NCBI GenBank assembly: GCA_032164245.1
Contig: JAVMKO010000002.1
Coordinates: 180,860,920-180,924,919, forward strand
Length of the DNA stretch: 64,000 bases
Direction: 5' to 3'
Source of the DNA: Sternotherus odoratus
Taxonomy: Eukaryota; Chordata; Testudines; Kinosternidae
Shown here piece after piece: positions 33,784 through 45,732 of this stretch. A program made the translations under genes and the position numbers. Every line of letters starts with the position of its first letter. The stretch's first letter is position 1. The notes below the pieces were generated by a model, which did no database searches, was not told the origin of the DNA, and saw nothing but the letters and a program-made list of their open reading frames with translations.

Positions 33784-35962
33784 TAGGCTGACCATACGTA
33801 CCGTTTTGAACGGGACAGTCCCGTTTTTTTAATATTTCCCGACCATCCCGTCTTTTTAATCTAAATGTTAATTTTGTCCCATTTTTGGAAAAAAACTGAA
33901 CGTGGCTTTATTTCTAGGTTTAGCCAATCGCCGCACGCTAACGCACAGTCCTTGCTCCCTGCCCCTGCACACCTCCCTCCCCTCTGGGCTAATAGGAGTG
34001 AAGCCGCGTGGAGGGGGCGGGTCTCGGGTGCCGTGTGGCCCAATGAGGGGGCAGCGCGGGAGGCGCAGGGATTGCTGAGTTCAGGCTTCAGGGAGACGGA
34101 GGCAGCGCCGCCCCGGGCCCCATGCAGCTGGACAACATCGTCGCACGGGTACAGCTGTACCGGGCCCCAGACTTAAGGGGGGCCCGGTACAGCTGACTCA
34201 CTGACTCACAAACTATGCGAGGCACCGCGGCGCAATGCTGAGAACCGGGGCGGTATCTGTACTCGAAGGGCGGGGAATCCCAGAGACCCTGTAGGGCTAG
34301 AACTGGGACAGGGGGCGCCCCTTGCTGGGGACCCCCCTGGCCAGGCTGATCTAGGAGCGCGCACACGCGGGGAACCACAGTCAGTTGGGTTTACACCTCT
34401 CCTGCTGAAGCGAAGCGGCGAGTGTGGCGCAGGTTGGATTAGCCCCTCGGCCCCTAGGGGCAGAGGCGACGGCCCAGGGGCCCGGAGCGGGCGGGCGATT
34501 GGACGTGGTGCCGTGGCGTGTGACACCAAAACACATGACGCCAGCTGGTGGGAATGTGCGGGGTCCCCCGGTGGGGCGGGGAGCTGCCCGGGCATGCCTG
34601 GGTGGGGGGCAGCCAAGCCGTGGTTAGGAAGAGTCACATGGTGGCAGTGATGCAAGAGACCGATCCCTCCAGTCACCTCCCAGTGCGCGTTGGGCTGGGA
34701 CTTCCCCAAAGCGTCACTCCAAACCCGTCGGGGAGCAGCCGCGGGGCAGAGCCGCTCCCAGCCCAGCCCGGGGGCTGCCTCACTGGGCTGGGACTCAGTG
34801 TCCCTTGGGCGCTTCCGAGCAGCAGAAGGAGCGGGCTGATAAGGGCCGAGGGAGTCCCCGCTGCAAACGGCAGCGGCGGGACTGAAGGACGCGGCCAGAT
34901 GGCTGTAGGCATGGCCAAGGGGTCCTTCTCGGCTCAGCCCCGCCACTGATCTGCTGCCAGCACATCTGGAGGAAGCGCTCGCTCCTCTGTGCAGGCGTGT
35001 TCCCTCACCAGCATAGGGTGAGCAGACCGCAAACGGGGCTGAGGGTGAATAGGAACCTATATAGGAAAAAGACCCCCAAACCGGGACTGTCCCTATCAAA
35101 TCGGGACATCTGGTCCCCCTACACCAGCAAGGATCGTGGAGGGTTTGGCAGCAGCTAAAAGAACCTTGCAGCGGGGTCCGGATAGGGTAGAATGAAAGGC
35201 GCACTTGCTGTGTGTGGATTGAGCCCCTGGCGCGTCTAAAGGGATATTTCACCATGTTCTTCATCACCTTCTGTACTTGGCTGGTCCAAGATGATGTAAT
35301 CCCTGCCTCCCCTAGACATGTCACCCTGCATGTCCCAACACCGTGCTGCTCAAGCCACGTGAAGGTAGATAGGTGGGTGGCATTGCTGCGTGGGGGGGGG
35401 AAAGGGGGTGTAGGGGCCGTGGGTGGAAGTTGGGGGCACAGGGTTGTGTGTGAAGGAGGGTACTGGGGGGGTCCAGGGCTGGATGTGAAGAGGGGCAGGG
35501 GGTGGATAGGGGAGATGGCAGGTGGGTAGGGGTACCATGGTTAACCCCCTCCCTGAACACATGGATGCAGGGGTTGGGCCAAACCTCAGAGCCCATTCGG
35601 GGCGTCAATCTTCAAGGCACAGCTAAGGCCTGGGCAGGTGGCTGTGGCATGCGTGGGCGATGTGGTGGGGTTGGTGAGAAGCCGTGTTTCTGCTGCAGGA
35701 GATGTAGGGAGAGGACTTGGTCAGTCAGAAGGGTTACTGATAGTGGAGGCGGTTGGGGGCCTGCCTGGAGGAGGAAGGCAGAGTGGCTGGCCTAGGGGAA
35801 GCTCTTGTTGCACAAGCCTTTGCCTGTGAGATGCTACACAGGAAACTGAGCCATAGCCACAAGCTGATGTGGTTGGGGGAGGCAAATAGGGGGTCATTTG
35901 AGGTGTCCCGTTTTTGCCATCCCAATGTCCCGTTTTTGTCTCAAGAAAATATGGTCAGCCTA
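33784..35962. mobile_element. Large GC-rich non-autonomous hAT element (2.2 kb)
   Basis: The ends TAGGCTGACCATA and TATGGTCAGCCTA are perfect 13-bp inverted repeats, flanked by the 8-bp duplication CATAATAG (33776-33783 and 35963-35970). Subterminal CGGGACAGTCCCG and GTCCCGTTTTTG motifs occur at the ends. The interior is GC- and CpG-rich and holds a palindrome at 34147-34195 like that of the hAT at 14572, plus a reverse fragment (35018-35122) of the small hAT family seen at 42270. I found no transposase; the long minus-strand frame at 35324-34206 looks like a GC-rich by-product. Confidence 0.85.
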
Positions 35963-37501
35963 CATAATAGAGAATAATAGTAAAATAGGCAGAAGCTTTG
36001 TAAGTGTGCTTAGTGTATGAAGACTCTGCTTCTTCTACATTTAGTTATTCAGACGATCAAACATATTGGCCCAGCATTTTAGAATGAAAAAATAGGCAAT
36101 GTGTTTTGTTTTTTTTTCATGCTGGTTATTTAAAAAGAAAAGAAGAAGAAAATATCCATCTTATAGAAATTTCAGTTGTCATTTTAAAAAAGTTTTAAAA
36201 ATTATCCTGATTCAGACTCGTATCAGAACTTAGCCACTATCTCCAGTCAAACTATGGAAATCTAAAGGAACTAATGACAGTTGCCTTCAGCGAGCCACAT
36301 ACTACTTACAGGAACTGAGATTATGTGCACATTAGTCATTGTCTCTTGAGATACATTTCCTAGGTAAAATCATTGAGGAATTGATTAAGAATGTTCTCTT
36401 CTGGTTGGCAACTTTTGGCTGACCGCCACGTTACATTAATACAGAACACTGCAGAAGCATTCTTTGGTTGAGTTCTTTAAAGTGAAACACATAGGACATT
36501 ATAGTTGTAACCAAATCCTTAATTTATTTATTTGGTATAAGTGAGGATTTGTTACTGGAAGCATTGATGGGAAAATACAGTATTTTGAAAGCTCTTAAAT
36601 ATGATAACAAGTGGCAATAAAAACTTCATGGTACTGGATTGTGAAAGCATTTGTAGGTAACAAGGTTTGCTATATATATTATCTTTCATGTAAGGATTGT
36701 AGTAATACTTTAACATCATTCAATGGATGGTACTGTTTTAAGCTTCATGATTATAGAACTGATATAAAACAGATTATTTTTATGCTGATTAAAGATCCTT
36801 TTTAATTCAGTCAACCCAATTCTTCTTCATGTTTTTTAGCTTAGCATTAGGAGAGTGAACATCCTCAGTAAAACCTGGATCAGAATGGATGCCTTTGCAT
36901 TTGTATGCCATAATATAGTTTCTTTTGGTGAACTGATTTAAAACACATCACTGTGTGTCCCATCACCTCCCAGTTGATCTGGAAGAGTCATGCATTGATT
37001 TCTGTTTTTTTTTTAATATTAAAGCTACATCTGGGTGATGCAATAAATCCGTGTTTTGTCCAAGAAGGTTCTAGATGGTTTGCATACCTGGTGTGGAGGG
37101 GAAGCCTCAGGGAGTGGGGCAGGAGAATGTTGGAGACTGAGCTCCCCCACCAGGCGGCTCTTGTGCCATTGGCCTAGTCCTGGTGCCCCATTCTAGAATT
37201 TTCAGTCTGGTGCATGGGGTCACAACACCACTCAGGTTTGGTCTGGCCACCCCTCTATCATGACCTGCATGGTGCTGTGACCCTGAGTGCCAGGTGGGGA
37301 GCCTGGCTCAGCCCCATGGGACAGGAGCCATCACTGTGATTCACTCTCTAAACTTTCCCTCTGCACTAATACTGGGACTAGAGTTGTGGTGTTGGGTGGA
37401 AGGTGGTGGTGTGGGTGGTCGGTGACCTCTGAGCAAGGCGAGGAAGAGGACACTGGCCTATAATTCTGGACACCATCCTTGAATTTGGACCCTGGGTGGA
37501 T

Positions 37502-37526
37502 TGCAAAAAAAAAAAAAAAAAAAAGA
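37502..37526. repeat. A-rich simple repeat
   Basis: Some 20 adenines in a row next to GCAAAA. Confidence 0.9.
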
Positions 37527-37544
37527 TAACATGCAGTTAGTGGG

Positions 37545-38030
37545 TGTGATGGGCTGGATCACAGAAACTCCCTTGGGGCTGCTAACTGATGTGTCAAGAT
37601 TACTTCTGCCCCTGCTTTCCTGCCCTGCCAGTTTGGGTACTACAGAGTCCTGCCCGGTTTGAGCCAGACCCGCTAGCCTGCTGCAAACCCAGACACAGGT
37701 CTGAACCATGTCCCCTGACAGCTGTAGGCTCAATTGAAAACAGGTTAAGAAGTGTTCCTGTATAAAGCTTATACCGGGTAAACTCAGAAATTGTTCACCC
37801 TCTATAACACTGGTAGAGGGATATGCACAGCTGTTTGCCCCCCCCCCCCCAGGTACTAATTCATACTCTGGGTTACTTAAGTAAAAAGTGATTTTATTAA
37901 ATACAGACAGTGGGATTTAAGTGGTTCCAAGTAGTAACAGATAGAACAAAGTGAATTACCAAGCAAAATAAAATAGAACACACAAGTCTATATCTAATAC
38001 AGTAATAAGACAGCTTCCTCTTCCTCCAAA
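37545..38030 (-). mobile_element. Old LTR-like element, reverse copy
   Basis: The block starts TGTGATGGGCTGGATCACAG and carries the complement of the 32.9-33.2 kb sequence, including CCTCTATAACACTGGTAGAG and a poly-C run where the forward copy has GGGGG. It is the same family as 32085-33315 in opposite orientation, truncated. Confidence 0.55.
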
Positions 38031-38084
38031 AATAAATGGTAGAGAAAGAGGGGGCGGTGGTTGTGGTGTCTCCCTTATAACGTT

Positions 38085-38160
38085 TAGCCCAGTGGTTAGA
38101 GGACTTCCCCAGGATTTGGAACCCCCAGGTTAAATTCCCCTTCTGCTTGGTGGATGGAGA
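38085..38160 (+). repeat. MIR-like SINE fragment
   Basis: GCCCAGTGGTTAGAGGAC and, further on, CAGGTTAAATTCCCCTTCTG resemble MIR box A and box B regions. Weak. Confidence 0.35.
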
Positions 38161-40553
38161 GGGAGATGCTGCCTGAGGCAGCAGTGCATGCTCAGAGGCA
38201 GAAATTTGGGTGACTAGGTAACTTCTACAGCGAAAACATAGTTGCCAAGTGATTCAAAGTGCCTATAGGTTGAGTGTGGGATTTGTGAATGCCTGTGATG
38301 CCCAATGTTGGATTTTGGTGCCTAAAGTAGCAGTTAGCAACTTAAGGCCTTTTGTGAATCCAGTCCTAGCCTCAAGAATTTAGGCCAAAATGTTCAGACT
38401 AGGGTGCCTAATGTTAGGCTCCTAAATTCATATTTAGGTAACAAAATAAAAGCAATTTTCAAAGGTTCGGAGGTTTCATTTGGAGCGCCCATCGAAGTCA
38501 ATGAGAATTATGGAAGATCAGCATCTCTGCAAAATCAGGCCACTTTTAGACAGCTGCCTAAATTTGGATCTAAGAACCTAACTTTAGGCACTCAATTAAA
38601 AAAATAGGATGTAGAAATTAGTGGAATACTACCAGCATTTTGGGAACTGTTTTCCAATGGCCACCTTTGTTCTGATCTTCCCTATTATTTCCTTCATACA
38701 TTTTTCCTCAAATTTTAATAATCCTATCATGATCTTGAATCCAAATTTAATTTAAATTCAAATATCAGACTTCATCCACATCCCTAAGATTAGTTAAGCG
38801 TGGTTTAAATTCAGTGATACTCCACGGACTTTCCTTGGTTCTGTTATCCCACTGATGTGAGGGATTTGGGGATTATTGTAGGTAAGAAAATACTTGAATC
38901 CTTGCTTCAAGGAATAGTTACAGTAAAGAGGCAGGTGGAAGGTTTTTTTTGTGCCAGCAGCTGCTCTGGTTGCCTGTACCTGATGGATTTAAAAGCTAAG
39001 TGAATACTGGTCTATAAAATATGTATGGCTATTTTTCAAAAGTATGTCAAATTTTGGTCAAAACAAGTTTTATGCAATCTCTGTTGAACTTTATGGAATT
39101 TCTATAACATTTCATAGAAATTAATTGGAGTAAGTCTTTATCTCTAAAATATTCTTTAATATATTTTTCTCATAGAAATTCCATAGAGTATTTTGATTTG
39201 GCAAAACCTGTTCACTGTGATATTGTGTAAATTTCTTGAATCAGAATTTGAGGTATCTTATAAAATAACTTAGTGTTTTTGTCAAACATTTTAATAAATA
39301 TATTAGAAATTTTCAAGTGATATAAACCTTTAGAGCAGCACTGTGTCTTTTGTTTCCTTATAGCACCATCAGCACTTTATCTTTCCTCACCTCATTCTAT
39401 TTAAAAGTGGCCTATTGGCCTGACATATTGATCGGACTTTGTCCCATGCCTAAAATTGATTTTATTCTCAATGGAACTGTCATCAAACTTTCTTTTTCTT
39501 TTTTAACCAAGATGACGTGATTGGTTTATTTGATTGTAGAAGGCAACTGAGCTTGGTTATGATCAATACATTTGTGTTCACTGCTCCTTATCATTCTCAG
39601 TATGACTACATTAACAAATGACCCCTGAAAATGTTCCAGCTACCTGTCAAGCTGTGCAGGAGAAACCTAGTACTTTTCGGTAGGAAATGCTGTGCTGTTA
39701 CAGTGCAGTGGGTACTTTCTGGAAAAATTATGATGATACCGTATTAAATGTACTATGGTATAAATTTTGATTATAGGAAGTACTATGGTAAAGTCATTAC
39801 AACATTTTAGTATTTTGTTTACATTTTAACTATCTACTGTAATAGTAAATTCAAATTCTAAATATTTTCTATTGATAAAAATGTTATCAAATATATTTCA
39901 TGTCTGTGAATATTAGGTGGTAATAGAACAAGTAAAAAAGGTTAGTAAATGCAACATCCAGAATAAAAAGAGGACTTTTTCCCTTTATTTTTTCAGTTTT
40001 CCTTTTTGGAATATCTACACTGTGTTTTCTTAGTCAATTAAGGTGGCATGTCAGCCAGTCATGCCAATTAAGTTGGCTGAATTACACTGTTAGTGACCTC
40101 AGGCCAGCAATGCTAAAATAGGCCCTCAGCATGTGCAATATGGTCACTCAGCCTGTGCAAGTTTCTGAGGTAAAGAGGCCAGTTATCATGGCACATCAGT
40201 AGAGCTGAAACATTTTTTTTTTCTAAGAGACGTCTACATGACCTCCAAAAGCTTGTTCAGTTTTCAACTCATGCACTGCACGCCGGGCAGAACTAGGGTA
40301 CAGTTATAAATTAACAGTGAAAAATAAGAGATTGGATTAATTAGTAAAAAATAAATGTTTAAAAATGAAAACCAGAGAATGTCCTGGTGTTCTCACTGGT
40401 AACAAGGAAAGGGAAGAGAATATTTTCCTCTTCTCCCAGAGGGGAGAATTCAAGGATGTTTGCATTTTGAAGGGGAAAAAATGTAGTTCTCCATGCCCCC
40501 AGCTGAATACCTGAGGATATTGCATTTTTAAAATACATTTCTAAGTTAATATA

Positions 40554-41459
40554 TGTAGCGGGGTGCTCCCCGCTCCCTGCCTGCCAGGGCTGGAATAGCC
40601 CTGGAAAGAGTTTGTGGCTGGGAGCCTGCTAGCAGGCTTAAGTGGAAAGCAGGCTCAGCTGTGTGGCCACGCCCCAAACATTCCAAACTGTATAAAAGCC
40701 TGGGAGGCAAGATAGAGAGAGAGGGAGAGTGAGTTTACTCTGAAGGGCAGTCTACTCTGTAGGCAGTAGGAGACAGGGCCTGGCTGCAGAGGACCCGGAC
40801 TGGGACAGGGCGTGGGTGAGGCAGCTGGGAGCCAGGGAGCCTGAGCTCTAGGGAGAGGGCCCCAGCTCGCTGAGCCTAGGGAAGGCCCGACCCACGGGGT
40901 ACTGGGGATTGCAAGGGGGCAGTCTCCTCTGCAATCAAAGGGAGACAGGGCCTGGCTGCAGGGAGCCTTTATCAGAGTACCCAGACTGGGACAGGGCGAG
41001 GGCAAGGCAGCTGGGAGCCAGGGAGCCTAAGCTCTAGTGAGAGGGCCCCAGCTCGCTGAGCCTAGGGAAGGCCCGACCCACGGGGTACTGGGGGTTGCAA
41101 GGGGGCGGCCCCTGGGCTGATAAGAGCAGCAGGCCAACCCCTTCTTGCCGGTGATGAGTAGCCATGAGACTGCAGTCAGCCTCAGAGAGACTGAGGCAGT
41201 GGTGACTGGCAGTGGCCGTATCTGAGGCAAGTTGGGGATAGTGGGTGTTGGGTTCCCCAGGGGAGGGGAGACCCTAAAACCAGGGGCGTACTGCAGGGGT
41301 GCAGCACCCTCAGCAAGGGGTTCCGGGGTCCAGGAGGGACACGGGGCCAGCGTGGAGAAGCGGGCGTCGGCCGGCAGAGGGCGCTCCTGGGTCAAAAAAG
41401 AGCTAATTCCCAGACGACCAGACGGGGGCGCCACCGGGTGAGTGACCGACCCCGTTATA
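40554..41459 (+). mobile_element. Solo LTR, family TGTAGCGGGGTG, copy 2 (906 bp)
   Basis: It starts TGTAGCGGGGTGCTCCCC and ends GACCCCGTTATA, with the 5-bp duplication ATATA (40549-40553 and 41460-41464). CTGTATAAAAGCC near 40689 is the TATA-like site. It is longer than copy 1 because a block of about 186 bp (from ACTGGGACAGGG near 40799) is duplicated in tandem from 40985. Confidence 0.88.
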
Positions 41460-42269
41460 ATATAGTTATGGGAAATTATTTTTTTCCTGTGCTTGCTTAA
41501 TCTGCCCTCCCTACATATGTGACAGATGGCACTGCATTTTACATCTAAAAATAATTATTTGGATGGGGGGATACTATTCCTCTCCCTGTTTTTATCCCTC
41601 TGTGTCAAGTTAGAGGCTGTATCTACATCACTGTAATCCTGATAGATGACTGTAATATAAATGGAGATACATATGTTCTCCCGTTACCAAACATTACAAT
41701 GAGATTACAGGCAGCATTAATATTGTTTCCCAAAGTGTGGGTTCATTATTTTTAACCAGCTGTAGTCTAAGTATACCTTGAAATTTAGTCCTCTCATTTT
41801 CAACAATTTTATGAGGAAATATGAATTTTTAAATGTGTTCCTGATGCATTTTTAAGATTGTTCCCATATTGCTTTCAGGATTTCATCTTTCTGGGAAGGT
41901 ATTTTTCTTTTTGTTCCTGTGACTATTATACATAGAGGGAATTCAGAACTAGTGCAGTAGAGAGAGAGAGAGTAGTTATTATGGAGAACACCATCTTTAC
42001 AGAATACTCCTTATGGTTCTCCATTATACCTCTCAGTAGCCCTGCTTTCCGAGTATCCCAGGATCAGAACTTTGTGTAGATTCAACGACAGGGAAACAGA
42101 AGGTGGAACTATGGAATAGTCTATCTCTCTGGCATACTGTCCTACAGACCCTGTACATGTCTGATCAACTATCTGGGATGGAAGAACTCCTTCCGGCTCA
42201 CCTCTGTAGCTGATCATGTGCAGCAATGTGAGGAGATTAGCAAAAAGAAACTGTGCTGTCAGCTGGGAC

Positions 42270-42380
42270 TAGGGTGAACAGATGTCCCAATTTTATAGAG
42301 ACAGTCCTGATATTCAGGGCTGTATCTTTATATAAGTGCCTAATACCTTCCTCCCCCATCCTTTCTATCTGGTCACCCTA
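42270..42380. mobile_element. Very small hAT-like MITE (111 bp)
   Basis: The ends TAGGGTGAACAGATG and CTGGTCACCCTA are inverted, with near-identical 8-bp flanks GCTGGGAC and GTTGGGAC. It keeps a GAGACAGTCC motif like the larger element at 33784. Confidence 0.75.
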
Positions 42381-43071
42381 GTTGGGACAGAGGTGAGGAC
42401 AGTGGGGTTACTGTGGAGAGGCTTCAGAAAAGAACAAAGATTCTGGTAACTCTGAGTTAGGAATAGATTTCCGCATAGATTCTTGGATTTTGCAAGACAC
42501 CACCACTTGCACAGCTCCCTAACTAACAAGAAAACCTTCTCAACAACAACACACAACCACTTGCTCCTATGTTCATGATGCCTCTTCAATAGTCAGCCCT
42601 GCTTCTTCCTTCACTTAGGAAGCAGCCAGGTCTGGTAGGTTTTGAGCTCCACCTATCTTTGCCTTTCAGTTATTTCTGCCTGGTCCTTGAATCCAGTGTC
42701 ATAGAAAAGGGAAGGGGAATTGTCGGACTCTTTCCAGGTTGCCCCAGATAGGTATTATAATGTAATTATGAATATTTATATTAAAAAAGGAAAAAACAAG
42801 CATCTTTGATTTGCTACAGTTACATTTTATAAACAGTAGGAGGCCCAATTGTATATGCACAGTTGTGCATGTGGTCTGGGATTTGCACATGTAAAGGGCA
42901 AGTTAAGTGACTCTGTGGTCATTTTTATAAACAGTTCCTGGTTTGTGTGGGCAGTTGTGGTAATTGTATGCATAAGATGCACTGGATACAGTTCCATGTG
43001 TGTTTGAGTGCACAACTCTCTATTTAAAAACATTCATCTCTATTCACTTTATTAAACTGGTATTTTGCAAA

Positions 43072-43685
43072 TAGGGTGACCAGGTGTCCCTATTTTATAG
43101 GGACAGTCCCAATAGTTGAGGCTTTTTCTTATACAGGCCAGTCACATTTTACGCACATTTAACTTGCATGAATTTAACTATACACGGCCGGCCAAAAACA
43201 AAAAAAAGCAGGGGTAGGAGCTGTCAGCCCACAGCAGGGGCCATCAGCCCGCAGCAGGGGGCTGGGCTGGGGCCATCAGCCCACCCACCGCCGCAAGGGG
43301 TGGAGCTGGAGCCAGCAGCCTGCAGCAGGGGCAGGGGCCGGAGCTGGAGCCGGGAGCCCGGCAGCCCATGCCAGGGGCTGGGAGCCCACCTGTAGGATTG
43401 CTGCAAGGGCCGGAGCTGGAGCCGGCAGCCCAGCAGCCCACCTGTAGGATTGGAGCAGGAGCCGGCAGCCCGCCCACGGAATCAGGGCAGGAGCCCCCCC
43501 TACTGGGTAAATGTTCTGTATAGTGAACTCAATAGGAGTTTCACTATATGCGATTTCCGCTTTATGCGATAATCGCAGAACGTAACCCTCGCATAAGACA
43601 CGACACACCTGTATAGGCTCCTATATTACACCCACACACACACGCCTTCTGTCATGATTTTTCACAGTTGCTGTCTGGTCACCCT
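43072..43685. mobile_element. Related small hAT-like MITE split by another insertion
   Basis: The left end TAGGGTGACCAGGTGTCCC and right end GTCTGGTCACCCT match the 42270 family. Between TATACAGGC and TATAGGCTCC lies a foreign segment (about 43139-43610) flanked by imperfect 8-bp repeats ATACAGGC and GTATAGGC. The target duplication of the outer element is not clear. Confidence 0.6.
43139..43610. mobile_element. Unclassified insertion with GC-rich repeat core
   Basis: It begins CAGTCACATTTTACGCAC and ends GCATAAGACACGACACACCT. The core (43200-43490) repeats GGAGCTGGAGCCGG, GCAGCCC and CAGCAGGGGC units. I could not define inverted ends. Confidence 0.45.
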
Positions 43686-45732
43686 TTTTTAAAATAGTGT
43701 CCCGAAGTATCATATTTCTTAGTTTGCATTATTATTGTCTTTTATCAAAACATATGTATTTTTAAAAACTAAAGGACTCCTCTAATAGTAGTGTTAAGTT
43801 CTGTTTTGAAAGAAGAATCAGAGTAAAGTTGCAAATAAACCATTAAACCAGCCGATCTCAATACAATGATCTTGTCTTCATTTAATCTATTAGAGAAACA
43901 TTCTTAGACCTCAGCCTCACTAACAGATATGAGAAACGTTTGAGTAGTGCTAGTGAAATCAGTGCCATTTCTACTTAGGCTTCTTAAAAAAAATGACTTT
44001 GTGAATATTAACTATCAACTAATTAAGACATAATTAAATGGAAATACTACTTAACAGAAGTAATTGAGGGAGAGGCCTGTAGTTAGGGAATTAGTAACTG
44101 ATTTAATACACACAGCTAACCGCATCACCTAAGCAGTAAATTGGAATGCAAGAACTACTATTGCTGATAGTGATTCCAAATGCACTGTAGCTGTTTTGTA
44201 AATTGCTATGTAATGCCACACTTTGAAGATCCTCAATTTTACAAGAATTGTGTTAAGAAATCAGTTCAGGAAAGCAATTAAATAATATGAACCTACTAAT
44301 TCTTATAATTCCTGTGATAAAGAAAACTAAAATGAATCCGTTTCTTATGAGCTAGTAAAACTACTGAGAGTAAAACTCCTGCCATGCTCCAAGTCATGAT
44401 GACATTTGGGAATGGACACCCAGTAGATCTAGACCAGTTTGATAGATTTTGCTCATCTTCCACTTGAAATGTGTTGTCCCAGGTGAGCTGTGACTTTCCC
44501 TCTCTTTTTTCCGAATATATTTGTACAGAATAGTATCAAAATGATGTTTCTGATGTATTAATGTGGAGAAATTTTAAAGGATGCTCATTTTCAACTTATG
44601 GGAAAAATACAAAAAAATAATATCCACTAACTTCTCATCTAGGGATCGCTGAAAATCAAGGAGGCAATCAGGGTAAAATTATAGAACATATAATTTAGTC
44701 AATGATCCACAAAATTACTGAAAATTGTTAGTGCATGTCATAGAGAGAGAGATTCTTCCATGTCATACAAGTGGTCATTCAAGAACTGGAATAGAAAAGA
44801 ATTTCACAGAGAAAAAGAATAATTTTGCTATTAATAGGACTCTCCAATTTTGTTTTATTAATATTAAAGTTGCATTAGAGTCTCTCTGATCTTTAGTAAG
44901 AAAAATAGGAACAAATATGGTCCAGATATTATAAATGGTGCTGAGGTAAACAAAAGATTGTATAATTCTTTGTACGACAACTAAAAATATTTACTACAAG
45001 GAAATTATTGAATTGGTAAGAACAAAAGAGCAAAAGTTCAGACTTTGCTTCATGTGCTGTTTTGCATATATAGACGGGTTGATCTCCACAGCTAAGTTAA
45101 GGGCCAGACTGTACAGGATTGGCACAGAGCACATTCTGCAGCTGTGTCCCACATCACACCCCTAGTCAATTTGGGGTCAGTGGTTGGTTCACTGTGAGGA
45201 TGTTAGGAAGGAACCAAGAACTGTTATGCCCATCTGTTGCATCAGAGCCTTCTGTCCCTGCCTACCATACACATACAAACAAGGGCCAGGCATGATCTTT
45301 TCCCAAGTGTCATCTGTCTATATAGGGAAATTACATTGTGTTAGAACAGGGCCCTGAGGAGGACCCATAGTAACTAGCACAATGTAAACTTTTTATATTA
45401 GGGATTTGTTTTTAACATTGTGTCAGCTGATTGTGATTCATCCTATGGTCTACCACAACTGGCTGACACAAAGTTAAAAATGATGTCCCTGTTTACACTG
45501 AACATTTCATACCATGTTAATTACTATAGTTCCTCAGGGTCATGCTCTAATATGCTGTAATTTCCTAGTGTAAACAAGCTCTGAGGGTACATCTACGCTG
45601 CCATGTACACCCGGGGTTAGTAGAACCTGAGTTAGGAGAAAGAAAGTCAAAGAAAGTTGACCCATGGGATTGTGGGGTACTTTTGGCAGACCCCTAGAGC
45701 ACAAGTCAATTGAGGCTGCATCTGAGAAGCAG

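Noticed and set aside
34206..35324. 372-codon minus-strand frame in the large hAT element
   Set aside because: No transposase motif (no BED finger or hATC dimer pattern); GC-rich sequence keeps frames open by chance.
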